Source of the DNA: Physcia stellaris
Taxonomy: Eukaryota; Ascomycota; Lecanoromycetes; Caliciales; Physciaceae
DNA: 64,000 bases
NCBI GenBank assembly: GCA_018902385.1
Contig: JABSSW010000004.1
Span: forward strand, 806,001-870,000
Direction: 5' to 3'
In this document: piece after piece, positions 1 to 14,631 of the stretch
Layout: every line of letters starts with the position of its first letter
Position numbering within the stretch: the stretch's first letter is position 1
Program-made: the position numbers and the translations under genes
Notes under the pieces: model-generated
Database searches by the model: none
The model's input: only the letters and a program-made list of their open reading frames with translations
What the model was told of the DNA's origin: nothing

Positions 1-3000
1 TATCATATGTTTGATTTTACGAATTATTCACATAATGTCGACTATTTTCAATTTTGTTAATCAATAATTCTTTTCGACGTCGTTCAAACATCGATTAAAA
101 AACATAATTGATTGAATGATTGTACGCGAATACGTAACATCGTTAAATGAATTATTTAGCACGTGATATATTATTGTTGCAAAATTTCATTGTTTGAAAA
201 CATTCAAATCAATATAAAGTCGACGTTTTTTGTCGAAATGAATCAAAAACGTTAATGAAACGAATGCGATTTGCAAGTTTCGAAAAACGATATATTTTTC
301 GAAAATAAAATCGTACAATTGCGTTTTAATTGTTTGTTTTTTTCGTGCAAATTCGTTTGCAATAACGCTTTTCGTGAACGTGATTTTACGTTTTTGTAAC
401 GATTGTACACGTTGAACGTAACGAAATATTGATGAACGTAATCAATTCGTAAATTTAATGAAAATTTCGAAATCACGCAAATTAAATGAAAAACGTAATG
501 AAATAATGACGATTATTTTTTCAACAATAATAAACATGTTTAAATTATCAACTCGTTGATTTAACAAAATAACAAAAAAATACGTTAAAAACGATTTCGT
601 GACAGTTAAATTAATACGTTTCGTGCGAAACATTTGAAAAAACGTGCGTAAATGTTTCAAATGTTTTTGTAAAATTTTGAAATGAACGATAATGTCGTTC
701 ACGTACGTTTTAACGAATTGTTTGTACGAACGTAATAATTTGTTCGTTTAACGTTGCACGTATGAAAATGAATTTTTGTAATTTATAAAAATTACATTGA
801 ATTTTTTTTGTTCACGATGTGTCACAATGATAAATTATGACGATTTTTGCGTTGCACGTTGAATTGATGAAATCAATTCACGACATCAATGATAAAAATG
901 TAAAACGAATCGACAATTTCAATTATAATATCAAATTACAATGAAAGCGAATAATTATCGTTTTCAATGATGTTTTTTAACTTTTTTATGTTTATCATTA
1001 CACGTTTTTTTTATTTGTGAAAATGTCGCGTCAAACAACGAAAATTGAATAATTGAACGAAATAAATTAAATCGTTTAATGCAATTTGTTTTGTTGATGT
1101 AATTTGTCGAAAATAACGTCAATAAAATTGCGATTTTTGATTTTTAAAAAATATATTTTGTTGAATTTAAATACAATTTCAAATTTAAAATTAATAAATA
1201 TTTATTCATTTTCAAAAATGTTTACAATAAAATCAAAATCGCGAAATATGTTTTGATAACTGTTCATTAGATTAATTAATTCGAACATTTTAATTTCGTA
1301 CACGATAACGTCATTAAATAGCACGTGTTTTAAATTAAAATCGATTTGTGACACAATAAACACAACGAATTGAATGTTCGAAATGAACGATACAATAAAT
1401 TCGTTCAACGATGTAATCGATTCGTGCGAAACGTGCGAAATTGTGTTTAATGTAACATACGTTGCAACAAAAATATCAAAATTGATAATCAATTGTTTTT
1501 TTCATGAACGATTGTTCATTCAATCATTGACAATTTTATACGATTCTTTTGACATAATCAAATAACATTCAATTTGATTGTATTCGATAATCATGTTTAA
1601 TCGTGCACGTTTTGCAAACGTAATAAATTGAAATGTGACGTTACGAACAAAAATCTTGAACAAATTGTTATTTACAACGTGAACATACACGTTGTTATCG
1701 TATTTTAAATCGTATTGACAATGAAATTCGAACAAAAAATCTTTATTTTCAGAAAAAAATCGTGATACGTAACAGATATTTTCGCAAAATCATCGAATTG
1801 TAAAATGTATGTTTGACGAAAACGAATCGTACGTTTGACGTGCGAAATAATTCGACTAAACACATTAATTGACACACGAAAATTTTCACATTTAATTATA
1901 GTAAAACGACGTTTTTCGAAATTTATTTTGATGTTTTGTGAATAATTAACATCATTAACGAACAACATGTTAATTGCAAAATCGTCAATAAAATGCATTT
2001 CAATTTCAATAACATCAATAATTTCGCGTTTTGATTTGAACATTTCATCAAACGTCATGTTAACAAACATGAATTTGTTTGATTTGACAATTTTGTCATT
2101 TACGTTTCGCACAAATATAAATGAAATTAATTTTTGAACAAATACATCAAATAACAATTAAATGAAAAATTTACGATCAATCATAATAACAAAGCAATCA
2201 ATATCGATGCATATTTTGATATTTTCGATATTATTATTTAATTTAACAATAGTTTGATCGTATTGATATTCACGAAAAACATAATCAAAATTAATTTTAT
2301 CAAAACGTACAAAAGACTGAATAACGCGACGATTGATTAAAAAAAACGTGTGAAAATTCGTAAATTTTTTTGCGAAAAATTTCAATGAAAATCGAAACAA
2401 TAAACGAAAATGATAATTTTATTATCGATACAACGTGATCAACGTATTCAAACGTGCTAAAAAATCAATACGCATTGCGTAAATGTTTGAAAAATTGATT
2501 TCTAAACGTAAAAATACTGCTACAATGAATACAATTGTGTGCATCAATGTTGACTTTTGTAACAAATGAAAAAAAATGACATTTTGTGCAATTTTAACGT
2601 TTTGATTGTAATCATCGAATAAATTTGATTGATTTTCGTACGAAAACACGCTATCGTCAATATTTTGATATTTAAATAATTAATGAACATCGTTATTCGT
2701 TAAACACGTTAATTTGATATGTTGTTTAAAAACGTTGTGCGTACTTATAATTATTATAATCATTTCGTTGATTATTGTTGAATGATTTAAAAAATTGTCG
2801 TGATGACGTAAATTGTTGTTGATTCGAATTTGACACGTTGACGTTTGTTAAATCGACGATAATTTGTAATCGATTCGACGACGTAAATAACGTGCGAACG
2901 TTTGAATATTGATTTTGATTGTTTGAATAATCGATTTGATAATCAATTGATTTGTAAATTTGATAATTTGTTTGTTGATAGTTTTGACGAAATTGTTGTT

Positions 3001-4500
3001 GAAAAAACTGATTTTGATAAGCATTGTTCGTATAACGAAATCGAAAAAATTGAAAAAATTGACGTTGAAATTGAAACGATTGTCGTTGAAATTGCGATTG
3101 ACGATTGTTATTGTTATATTGATCGAATTGTTAAAAACGAACATTTTGTTTAAATAATTGATTACGATTATTTTGAATATTGATATTGATATTGTTGCGC
3201 AATTTAACAATTTTAATTTATCAATCGTGTTTGAATTCGTTTATGTCGTTGAACATTTCGTTGATAATAATATTATTTTTAAAACGACGCAACGTGTCAA
3301 TTCGTACATCAATGTCGATGTTATTGTAAATGAAATCGAATTGATTGAATACATTGATTATGTCAGCATTTTTGATTAATCGAATGATTTTTTGTGCGTA
3401 TTCACGAAATTCACGTTGTATAACGACATTTTTCAATGTGTAACGTTGTTACATTAAATTATTCATAACAACGTTAATAAATTGTTTGAATTTATTGTGT
3501 AACAAACTAATTTATTCAAATCTTTTTTTTTGTTCAATTATAATCATTTTAGTTATTCGACGTTCGACGTTAAACAATTCATTTGTTCATCATTTTAACG
3601 CAATATTTTTTAAATTAAATCACAAATTGTTTTTAATTAATTGTTCGTCACGTGTAAAAGTCATTTTTTTCGTTCGTACAATGAATAAATGTAGATTTCG
3701 AAAATATGTATTTTTATCAATGTTAACGATAAAATTTGTTTTATTAACAAACGATTTGTCATCGTAATAAAAATCGAAAAAATCGAAATTCGCAAAATTT
3801 CATTTGATATTGTTGTCAATATTATCATCATTTTGATTTAATAATTCGAAAAAATCAAACGAATTAAATAAGTTAACGTCATCATTATTATCATCACGTT
3901 CACGAAATAAAGTTTGAATAGTTTCGCGTACAATGATTGCAATGATACGTTGTTGTTTCACAATGAAATCGATCATATTTCGTGTTGATTGTTGTTGTAA
4001 TTCAATAAATTCGTGATGAATCATTTCGTCAACAGACGTAACATTAATTGCACGTCGAAAAAATGAATTAATCACAAACGAATAGTTTAATGTTTGTAAT
4101 AAAACAAAACGTAAATCGAAACGAATAAAAACGTTTTTCGTGTTGATCATTGATTTGTTTCGACGTGATATTCGTCAAATTTTGACAAAAGAATTTTGTG
4201 ATTTTTGTGACGATTTTGATTTGAATGATGTGTCATTGAACGAATTATACGAAAACGTTACAAAATTGCTAAACGTTAAACGTTGACGTTTTTAATTAAT
4301 TTTTGAAAATATTTCGAATTACAATAAGTCGTAATAACGTTGCAAAAACTTCGAACGATTTTAACAAACACACGAGATTGTTTTCAATTCGTAAATCAAT
4401 CAAATGATTTCTTGAAATCGAATTTAAATCGAAAAAATTAAAATCGTAAATCAATTGATTTAATTGAATTGAATACAATGTTCAAAACAATAATTTCTGT
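1..4500 (-). mobile_element. Ty3/Gypsy LTR-retrotransposon fossil, cut by the left window edge
   Basis: Very AT-rich, mutation-saturated minus-strand relic. Read from right to left it shows gag-like remnants (about 4,150-2,850; the piece at 3,221-3,436 matches the gag of the nested element at 43.4-43.5 kb), an aspartic-protease region (about 2,400-1,705), the pol linker (1,492-1,202) and reverse-transcriptase sequence around and after the catalytic Asp box (702-442). RNase H, integrase and the downstream LTR would lie outside the window. The order gag-protease-RT and the kinship with the 41.3-51.2 kb element place it in Ty3/Gypsy. It is broken in many places and old. I could not recognise its upstream LTR, so the right boundary is approximate. 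Confidence 0.75.
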
Positions 4501-5639
4501 TTCGAATGTTTCGAATGATCACGATATTGATGCAAAAATTTTGAAATCGTACAATCGAAACGTTTTGCTGACTATATTCGATTTTATTGAAAAAAATATC
4601 AATTTGAATTAAAATACGTTGAACAAAACAATAAATAAATAGAATTAATCAATGATAAAAAACGAACATGCGAATTGATACAAAATTGAACGACGTGCAA
4701 ATCAACGATACGTACGATAATCAACGTACGAATTGTAACGTATCGATCAACGTGCAAATTGCAATGTACAATAATTAATGAATTGAAACAAAATAATATA
4801 TTGTAATTAACGATTTGAAACAAAAAATACTGAATAACAAATGTTTGAACGTCAATGATACAACAAAAAGCGAACGATAAAATTGCGAATGAAATTAAAA
4901 ACTGAAAAAAATAAAAAAGAAAAAGAAAAAATGCTTTGAATCATTCATTTAATCATTAATTATGTTACATTGTGAAACAAATGCGTTTGCAAATGCGAAA
5001 TTTTTTGATTAATAATCGAAAAATACGTACACAAAATGACGAAATTGTTGACAAACTCGTTTCATCAAACAAAAAAACACTCAATTGATAAATAATCATT
5101 CATTTTTTGAACAAAATTCGATGTTTGATGAAATAAATAAATCAAATTGTTGATATTGTTGACAACGACAACGATGTTGATTAATCAATGTAAACAACTC
5201 GTAAATCATTTACGTAAAAATAACGCAATAAATCAGTCAAATTGCAATACGAAATCAAATACAAAAAAGTTGCAACAAAACGAACGAACGAACGAACAAA
5301 CGAATTGATAATTGATTGATCGAATATGTCAAATCGTTTGATGTTGATTTTGATGTTGTTGTTTTAACAAACAAATGTTAAAAAAATATTTAATCGATTT
5401 GTCAACAATCAATGATGCAAAACAAAATTTGATAATGTTATTATATGTTATGATACAAATATAAAATCTTTCTATAATAAAATATTCTGTAAATTCGCTT
5501 GACGCGAATGATCGATCGAAAAAAATTTTGATCAATTTTGCGTTCGTATTTTTTAAAATCGATAATTTTCATCAATTGAAAATTCAAATTTTCAATGCGA
5601 TAAATCATCAAATTTTTTCGATCAATCATCAAATTCGTT

Positions 5640-6180
5640 GCGTTTTTGCAATTGTTGCATCGTTTGCATTTCAATCAACAATCACATATGATTTTCGTTT
5701 ATTTAATTGAAATTGTAAAACAAATTGAACGCATTTCAACGTTGCAAAAATAACAAAAATCGATTCATTATCGCAATAGTTATGAAATTTCGAAAATTAC
5801 ATCATTGTCAAATGTTTGTTCGCGAAGTGTTTCGTTTCAATTTTCGCAATATTTGCAATGCAACGATGCGTTTTTCATTATAATTCAATGCGCATTCGTT
5901 CGATTTTCAATTTGTTTGATTTTTTGAATAGAATTCATTTCAAATTTCAAAATGAATTTTTGTTTGTAAATTTTATTCATTGAATGCAAATACAATTAAC
6001 GTGCGAAATAAATGAAATCGCGAGAAAATTTCGCAATTTTATCAGATTTAGTTTTAATTCTGAAGTTTCGCGCGAATTTTTTTGAAAAAATTCACGAACA
6101 AACTTGTTTGTAATGTAAAAAAATGAATTGATTAATTAAAAAAAATTGTTGATTAAATATTACACGTGTCAAAACATTAT
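5640..6180 (+). repeat. Dispersed repeat copy 1 (partner at 16,440-16,740)
   Basis: This stretch and 16,440-16,740 share an ordered series of matches in the same orientation, for example the word TTTCAATCAACAATCACATA followed by an ATCGATTCATTATCGCAATA block. A third partial match lies at about 15,100-15,170. The copy here is the more degraded. Family unknown; it could be part of an LTR or of a non-autonomous element. Confidence 0.6.
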
Positions 6181-6544
6181 GATTTCGAAATAATCATTTA
6201 ATCATTTAATTAATTATGTCAATATGTTAATGTCATAACATAAATACAAAACGTTAAAATTGCAAATAATATATGAACGTCAAAATTCAAATTACGTTAA
6301 TTTCGAAATTGAATTAAAACATAATTTGTTTATTTGTCAAATTACATATTATATTATTTATTTGTCAAATTTATTTGTCAAACATGTTCGTAATTTCATT
6401 AATTTTTTTTTCGCGAACGTCGTTTTGACGATTCGTTGTTGTTTCGCAATTTGAAAATTTTGTTAAAAATTTGATTGATCAATTTGTATAATTGCAAAAT
6501 TCAAAAATTTCACGATTATTATTTTTCATTTTTTAATGTTTTAT

Positions 6545-6660
6545 TGTCAATTCAACGTTTAATAAAATTTGACGACAATTTTTGAAAATATTTTTGACAT
6601 AATTCAACTTTTTATACGATGTAAATTTTGATTGTAAAAAACATCGAAATAACGATAAAA
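6545..6660 (+). repeat. Direct repeat, about 110 bp, copy 1
   Basis: Shares AAAATTTGACGACAATTTTT and the following roughly 80 bases with 8,717-8,830 in the same orientation, about 2.17 kb apart. The differences I see are mainly C/T and G/A. It could be terminal repeats of a small element or two copies of a dispersed repeat. Confidence 0.55.
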
Positions 6661-7689
6661 ATTGAATTGTTGAATTGAAATCGTGAAATAAAAAACAAAT
6701 AAATATATATTGAATTCGTGACGTCAAATGTTAATCGAAAATAATTTCGATTAACGTCAACATGATTGTTAAAAACAAAAAAAATGTAAAAAAATGTATT
6801 AATTCTATGAAACGAATTCTGTTTATAAACAAAAAACATTAATTTACAAACGATCAATTTCAATTGACAATTATCGATCAATGATTGATCAACAAACAAA
6901 AATTTCTGTTAATGTTTTGATTCAATGCTTTAATAATTTGTTTCAATCAAAAAAATAAAACATTGTTTCAATGTCATCAACAATCGATATCATCGATTCG
7001 TAATTTTCATTCATTTTTTTATTCATTTTTAATTTTTTTTTGTTAATTTGTTTGAACGTCGACTTATTTGATCAATCGACGATGAAAAAATTGCGACAAA
7101 TTTTCGATTTAAAATAAGAACGTCGATATCAAACGTCAACATTGTTTTCGATTTTCGTGAAATGACAACGACGAATCGTTGATCAAACGAAAAGTGATTG
7201 ACAAAAAACGTCGACGTCAATGAAATGATTGTGAAAAACTTTTCGTCAAAAATTACGAAAAATTTTCGCAATTCAAAATTTCTAATCACAAATTGAAAAT
7301 TTTTGTTAATTAAATCGATTTCGTAATTATTGATTAAATTCATGACATTGTTGAATTTCAAAAAAATTTTTCATACGTTATGTTGTGAATTTCAATTTTT
7401 TCATCGTACAAAATATTCGATTTTTCGATGAGATTTTCGCTTGTTCACGAAACGATTCAATTTTCAAAATTTGATTTGATTTGTGTCGTTTTCAACGAAA
7501 ATTGAATTCGATTTTGTTGATTTGAAACGACGATAAAAATTATCGTCAAACGACGAACAAAATTTCAATTGAACGATAATGAAAACAAAATAAATTCGTC
7601 AATTAATCGAAAAAATTAATCGATAAACAAATTTTTCGATGCGTTCAATAATTGAAAACGAATCAATATATTAATTTAATTGATTTGTT

Positions 7690-7865
7690 CAAATTTGCAA
7701 AAACATATGTAAAATAAAAAATTTGATTTTTGAATATTTCAATTTACAATTCAAACGAATTTCGATTTTAACATTCGATGATTGATAAAATAACGATGTT
7801 AATTCGATGTTAATTTGATGTTAATTTTGTCAAATGTTGAATTCGATGTACGTTCGTCACATTAT
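7690..7865 (+). repeat. Dispersed repeat (partner at 17,305-17,450)
   Basis: Both copies share TTTGCAAAAACATATGTAAA at the left and TTGTCAAATGTTGAATTCGA near the right, in the same order and orientation. With the 5,640/16,440 pair this gives two collinear blocks on either side of the minus-strand Gypsy fossil, with different spacing between blocks in the two places. Confidence 0.55.
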
Positions 7866-8493
7866 TTTTCGTTTTTTTTTCAATTTCGTTTCGAAACGAT
7901 CAATTGAATTTTTTTTTTTTAACGATGAACGTTTTGCGCGATTTAAATGCGTTGTTGAATGACGTTGAATTGAATGATTGATAAAATGAACAAATAAATT
8001 CGAAATGTTGTGAAATCGATTTCGTTCGCGAAATCGATTCGTCAAAAATCGTGAAAACATCAAATCGATTTACGATGAAATGAACAATTTGATCATGTTA
8101 ATAAAATCATCGTAACAATGTTTAAAATTTTGATATTTTCGCGTATGCGAAAATTGATATGTACATTGCATGCGACAAAACGTGAATGTAATGAATGTTT
8201 TGAAAAATAATCAATTTATACAATTCGTCAAAAATAATTTCGACGAACATTAATAAACAAACAATTGAACGCGTCAACAATTTTGAAAATTTTTGCAACA
8301 TCAAATTGATATCAAAAAACGAACAATTTGATCAAAATTTTTTCAACGATCAAATTGATATTATCGAAACGAACAATTTGACAAATCGATAAAATTTTCT
8401 GTTCTTATAAGATTAACGCGTTGATTTATCGCATATACGACGTTTAATTTTCGTTAATAATTGCATTCAACGAAATATGCATGTATTAAATTT

Positions 8494-8632
8494 TTTGAAA
8501 AACAAATATTTTGAACGAATTTTACAAATAATTTCGCGAATGTCATTAATAAACAATTGAAAATTTTGAAAAACAAATATTTTGAATTTTACAAATAATT
8601 TCGCGTGTTATTAATAAACAATTGAAAATTTT
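8494..8632 (+). repeat. Tandem duplication, about 70 bp x 2
   Basis: Two adjacent units, about 8,494-8,563 and 8,564-8,632, both begin TTTGAAAAACAAATATTTTG and end TTAATAAACAATTGAAAAT. They differ by small indels. A local duplication within AT-rich debris; no function inferred. Confidence 0.7.
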
Positions 8633-8716
8633 GTTGACGAATTTGTAAATGTTCGAATTTTTTTTTGACATTTGTTGTTTATTTATATCATTGCATAACA
8701 TTTTTTATATTATTCA

Positions 8717-8830
8717 TTGTTCAATAAAATTTGACGACAATTTTTGAAAATGTTTTTGACACGATTCAATTTTTCATGCGACGTAAATTTTGATTGTAAA
8801 TAACGCGAAATAACAACGAAACGAATGAAA
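8717..8830 (+). repeat. Direct repeat, about 110 bp, copy 2
   Basis: Partner of 6,545-6,660. This copy keeps more C and G than the other, so it has lost fewer cytosines to the mutation process that marks this region. Confidence 0.55.
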
Positions 8831-8899
8831 AAATTAAAAAATTATTTGAATCAATTTGAAAATGAATAACGAATTGAATGTTAACGTTTTTTGATCGAT

Positions 8900-11800
8900 C
8901 GTAAACAATAACGTTCACGATTTAATCATTTCGCAAAACAAATTTTGTTGTTTTTGAATTAATTTCGTGAAAAACATTCACGATATTTTGAACATTTTGA
9001 AATTCGTCGTCGTCGACATAATATCAAATGCGATCGTGAAATTTTCATTCGAATCAATTGCAACGATATTGTAATCGATAATAATGATATCGAAATTGCA
9101 ATATATTATCGAATTTTCATTCAAACATTTCGTTTACAATAATTGATTTTGAAAAATCGTTATGTTGTTTTTTCAACGAATTTTTAAAATTTTTTTTAAC
9201 AATCAAAAATGAAAAATTGAATGAATGTGCATGTCGTCGAACAATTTCAATTCATAAACGAAATTTTTTTTTTTGATTATTTTGTATGAATTCAATTTTT
9301 TGTTATCGAATTTGTTTGATAAACGAATCGTTTTTATATGACGACGATTTAATCAAAAATAATTTTTTATTTCAAAATTTATAAACAAACGAAATTTGTT
9401 GATTCGAACAATCATTTTTTGTTTTGCATCGACAATATTGATTTTGACGTATTCGATAATACGATTCATTTTTTCGACAATGAATTCGTTTTGTTTAATC
9501 AACAAACGTTTTTTTGTGATTTCGTAATCATTTAAATTTGATTCGAAAATCATTCGAAAATGATATTTTTTATTGATGAAAAATGAAATGAATTCGATGA
9601 TTGTTGAAACATCGTTATTGTCAACGAATTTCATGATATTTATTCAATCAATTCAATCGTTTTGACGATAATTGCAATACAAACGTAATCGAATTTCAAT
9701 ATTTTGATTAATTTGTTCGATTTGATTATCAATTTCAAATTGAAAAGCAATGAACAATTTACATTTGATTTTTAATCGTTTACAAAAAAAATTTCAAACG
9801 CGATTTACAAATTGATCATTTCGATTTGAAATAATAAAAAAAAATTCATGAATACGAAATACGTAATATATTAATATTTTGACACAAATTTGAATTGTTA
9901 AATCATCGTCATCGATTACGCAAAAAACGTAATGACGTTTTTTGATCAAACGATCGATAATAATACAAATGACATTGTTGTTTTTGAAATCAAATAATTC
10001 GATTATGAAATTCATCGATATATCAATTTATCGTTGATTAAAAATCGACAATGAAATTAATAATTCGTGACGATTATCGTGTGAAAATTTCGATCGTTGA
10101 CATTTGTGACAATTACGAATATAACGTTTGATAAATAATTTCATATTAAATCAATAATAATAACGTTTAATGAATTTTTCAATACGATTCATGTTCGAAT
10201 GTGCACAAAAAAATTGATCGTAAACGTCACGAATTATTTCAATCATAAAATTTAATCGATTTGATATTCATAAATTTTCGTTTTTAAATAAAATTTCGTT
10301 TCGATTCGAACAATTTCACAAATTTATTTTTTCGTTGATGATTTGATCATCGATCAAAATTTGACGATAATTAATACAATTTTCAGTTTTTCGATTAATT
10401 TGTATAACACGTTCGTATAAATCGTTTATCGCGTTTATTGAACACAATTGTAATCGAAAAAAAAACAAAATTTGTTTTTTATAAAATTTTCGTTCGTCGT
10501 TTTTCGTAAACGAAAAAACATTCGAATCAAAACAAAATTTTTGTTTTTGATCGAATTGATATTGAATTTTGATGTTGTCGTTTTCGATTCAACGAACGAA
10601 AAAAATTCAAAAATTTTCAAAATTTTCGAATTTTAACGTTTTCGTTTTGAACGAAATTAAAAAATTGATTTTTTTGAATTTTCGAATTGATATTGAATTT
10701 TGATGTTATAATCAATCAAAATTTCGATTCAACGTATTTGACGAAAAATGAATTTTTTGTTTGTTATAAAAATTTTCAAATTTTGTGATCGATGTAAATT
10801 TCGACGAATTCGTCGATATTTTCGAATTCGAATTTTCAAATGTTTTAAACATCGAATAATGATTAAAAATTTTTTGTTATATATTTCGTAATTGCATTCG
10901 ACAAAAATCATTTTTTGTTGAAAAAAATTATCGAATGAAAAATTTCGTCGTCGTCGTATTGAAAAAAAATTTCATTTAAACATCAATTCGAAAAATCGAT
11001 TTTTAAAATTGTTTTACGATTGCGATCGTAATGTCGAAAAATTGAAATTTCGATTATTTGTTTTTTCAAAATTTCGAACGTTTCATTGATCAAATCGATT
11101 CATTCGAAATCAATTTTTTTTTGATCATTCGAATTAAAAATTTAACGAATTTCGAAAATGTTTTGATGAAACGTCGATAAAAATTGCAAAAATTTACAAA
11201 CGTTTGCATTTTTTTGATGCAAATGAAACGAATTCAATTGACAATATTTTGCATTTTTTTCGAATTCATGCGCGAAATTTTTGTTGATAATATGACGTCG
11301 AAAAAAAAATTTCTGTTTGAAAAAATTCGCATTTTTTGATATCGATTTGAAATTCGATTTTTTTTAATTTTTGAAATATTTGAATGAAATGTCGTTCGTG
11401 TTGTTTTCGAATTTTGTTGTAAATAAAAATATCATTCAAATACATTTGACAAAAATGATTGATGTATTCGAACAACAAATCGTTCATGTAATGTTGTCAA
11501 TTGATCGAATCATTGATTAATTCAAAAAACAATACATGATATTTGTAAATGTTTAACGAACATATGAAAATAATGAAATTTTCGTTTTGTGAATTCATTC
11601 GAAATTTATTGAAAACAAATATAATATTCAATTTGAACAAAAATTTACAATCGATAATTTTTGCGAAAATTTTTTCGATCAACGAAATAAAATAATTATT
11701 ACGTTTGATTATGACGTTCAATTTTCGATAATCGACACACAAACGAAATTGTTCGTTCGATTTGACGACGAATAAAATGAACGAAACATAAAATGTTTTG

Positions 11801-14610
11801 TTTAAATTGATAAATTTTTTTTGAAAATTATCGTGTAAATATTTTTGAAAAATTTCGAATTTTTTAAACGATAAAAAATAAACTCGATTTCGAAATAATT
11901 GATTCGAATTTTTCGTCAATTCGATTTTGTGATCGTAAAATTTATGCGAAAATAATTTGTCGATTTTTTTCGAATTGAATACGTTTTCGAATCGTTTAAA
12001 AAATTCAAAAATTTTACGTTTCAATTTTTCGACGATTGTTTTCATGATTTTAAAAATTTTTTTGAAATTCAAATCGAAATCAATTTTTATTTTGATTAAA
12101 TTTTTTTTGACGTTGTCGATAATTTCGTTTAGTTTTTTCATAATCAAAAAAAATGTTTTGATTTTTTTTTTTTTTTTTTAAATTTCGTTAACGATTGAAA
12201 AACAATCGCGTCAATAAAAACGACATTTAATGATGCGTCAAAATCGAAATTTTGTTCGTCGTTTTCATGTTCGAAAATCGTAATTTTAAATTTTCGATTA
12301 AAACGTCGCGTAAATTTTTTGAATAAATCGAATTTTTTGATCGAAACGTTGATCAAATTCGATTTTTGTGTTTTTTGTATTGTTTTTATTTTTTTTTTTT
12401 TTTGAAAAATTTATTCGAAAAATAATTTTTGTTTATTTTTTCGATGACATATTTGAAATCGAAATTCAAAAATTTTTTTAACGACGATTTTTTTTCGATT
12501 CAATTTTCAACGATAAAACGAAAAAAAATCGATCGAAACGAAATCGAAATTGATCGTTTTTGAAATATTTGATATTTTTGAACGTTCGTAAAAAACGACG
12601 TGAAAAATCGTTCAAAAACGATAAATAAAATGTTTTATTCGATTGTTTGTTTGAATTGAATAATTTTTGAAATATCGATGATCGAAACGATAAAAAAAAT
12701 GTTTCGTCATAATCACAATGATTTGATGTGAAATAACATTCGTCATTGATCATGTTGAAAATCATTTCATGTTTGTTCATTCATGATTTATTTAAAATCA
12801 ACGAATGTTGTTTTATTTTGATAATAAACAAAAAAACGAAAAATTTTGAATGATTTTGTATCGTCATTTTGAACAATATTTGATAAATAATAAATTTGAT
12901 TTTTGTTTTTCGAAATTAAAAATTTTTTTGAATTTCGATAAAAATATTGAAATTAATTTTAATTTATGACATATTTTTTGCGCAATTTTTTCATTAATGA
13001 AAACATATTCAAAAATATCGATATCAATTAAATCATGAATCATGATTTTTCGATTGTCAAAAAACAAATTTATTTTTTTAATTAAAAATTTACAAAGAAA
13101 TTCGTTAAAAATGTTATGTTGAAAATTTCGTGAACAAATTTTGATAATTTTTTTCGCGTTTTCGAAAAAAATAATTAATTTTTCGATTCGTCAAAAAAAA
13201 AAAAAAAACAATGAAAATATTGTTGCATAATCGAAAATTGTTGCAATATTTTGAAAATTGAATATTTTTTTTAATCAAATCGTTTATTCATTCAAACAAT
13301 GATTTATTCGATTTGCATTTTTTTCATCAATGTTTTAAATTATCACAACGACGACATTTTTTTTTACAAAAAAACGAATTATGACAATTTTGTAAATTTT
13401 TTTCGATTGAATTGATGTAATTGATGATCAATTTCGCAAAATATTTTTCGTTTCGACGAATTCGAAATGTTTGTTTATGATTCGAAAATTTGAAAAAATT
13501 ATCGTCGTCATTTTGAATACGTCGATGACGATTATCGATTGTTTGAATTTTTCGATAAAAAACATCAAACGAAATGAAATTATTCAAATTATTCATAATC
13601 AATTTGAATTTAACGATAAATTTTTTTTTCAAATCATGAATTTTGTCGTCATCAAATTTGTTGAATAATTGATTAATCAATAATAAAAATTTTGAATAAA
13701 ATTCGTTGTACACATTCGAAAATTTCATTTTAAAATCGTCGTATTGACGTCGAATATTGCGATCATGATTTGCATCGACGTAAATGATATCGAACAATTT
13801 GAAAATTTTTTCGTAATCGAAAAAATAATGACGTTGAATTTTACGTCGAATGTGAACGTGTTCGACGATTTTGTTTTTTAATTATTGAACGATTGCAATG
13901 ATTTGTTGTTATTTAATAAAATATTAATTCGCATTGATTTTCAATTTATTTACGCATTTATTTTTTCAAATATTATATCGAATGTAATCGAAAACGTTTG
14001 AATTTTTGTGTTCATAAAAAATAAAAAATCGATGTATTTAAAAATCAATTTTTTGTTTTTCGAACGAGTTTTGAAAAAATCAATTTTTTCGTCATAATTA
14101 ATTTCTGAGAAAACATCGACATTTTGATCATTCGAAAAAAAAATTTTATTTTTTTTTTACGTTTGATTTTTCGATTATTATGAACGACAAATTGTTTGTC
14201 GATTTTTTTACGAAATTTACGAATTTTAATTCGATTGATTTCGAATTGCTCGTTAATTTCGTCGAATTTCAAAAAATGTTTTAAATTTCTCGTTTTTATG
14301 TATTTTTCGCGATTGTTTCAAACACGAATGATATTGATGTTTTTGTTTTTATTTTTTCGAAAAAATTTCAAAATTTTCAAAATCGTGCAAATTGTTCAAA
14401 AATCGTTTTTTTAATTTCGAAAAACTGAATATGTCAATTGATGTCAAAATTATAATGAAATTCGAATTTACAGAATCGAACATTGTTGTGATCATGTAAA
14501 TATCGAAAAATTTTTCGAAATTATCGATTTTTTTGTTAAAATCAAAAATATTTAATTTTTTTATTTCGTTGAATCGTTGACGTTCTTTTAGACGAATCGA
14601 AAATGTCATG
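8900..14610 (-). mobile_element. Ty3/Gypsy LTR-retrotransposon fossil, second family
   Basis: Minus-strand relic whose parts run from right to left in Ty3/Gypsy order: gag remnants (14,609-13,327), reverse transcriptase (12,147-11,266, with a recognisable VDYRKLN box and a YLND form of the catalytic Asp box), RNase H (about 10,911-10,729), integrase core (10,015-9,794) and the integrase C-terminal part (9,634-9,353). Integrase lying after RT/RNase H is the Ty3/Gypsy rather than the Ty1/Copia order. It is broken in many places. I did not find its LTRs with confidence, so both ends are approximate. The repeat blocks at 5.6-7.9 kb and 16.4-17.5 kb flank it but are not clearly LTRs. Confidence 0.8.
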
Positions 14611-14631
14611 ATGATAATACACTTTCTATAA

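Larger units (their letters stand above)
4501..8900. other. AT-rich repeat debris without a recognisable gene
   Basis: About 4.4 kb of heavily mutated AT-rich DNA between two Gypsy fossils. I see no intact gene. It holds fragments repeated elsewhere in the window (5,640-6,180, 6,545-6,660 and 7,690-7,865), a tandem duplication at 8,494-8,632 and a short (CGAA)n run near 5,277-5,305. Short open stretches such as 7,029-7,361 on the minus strand do not resemble a family I know. Confidence 0.6.

Noticed and set aside
5277-5305. (CGAA)n run as a CRISPR-like or regulatory repeat
   Set aside because: Short simple-sequence repeat in mutated AT-rich DNA; no spacers.
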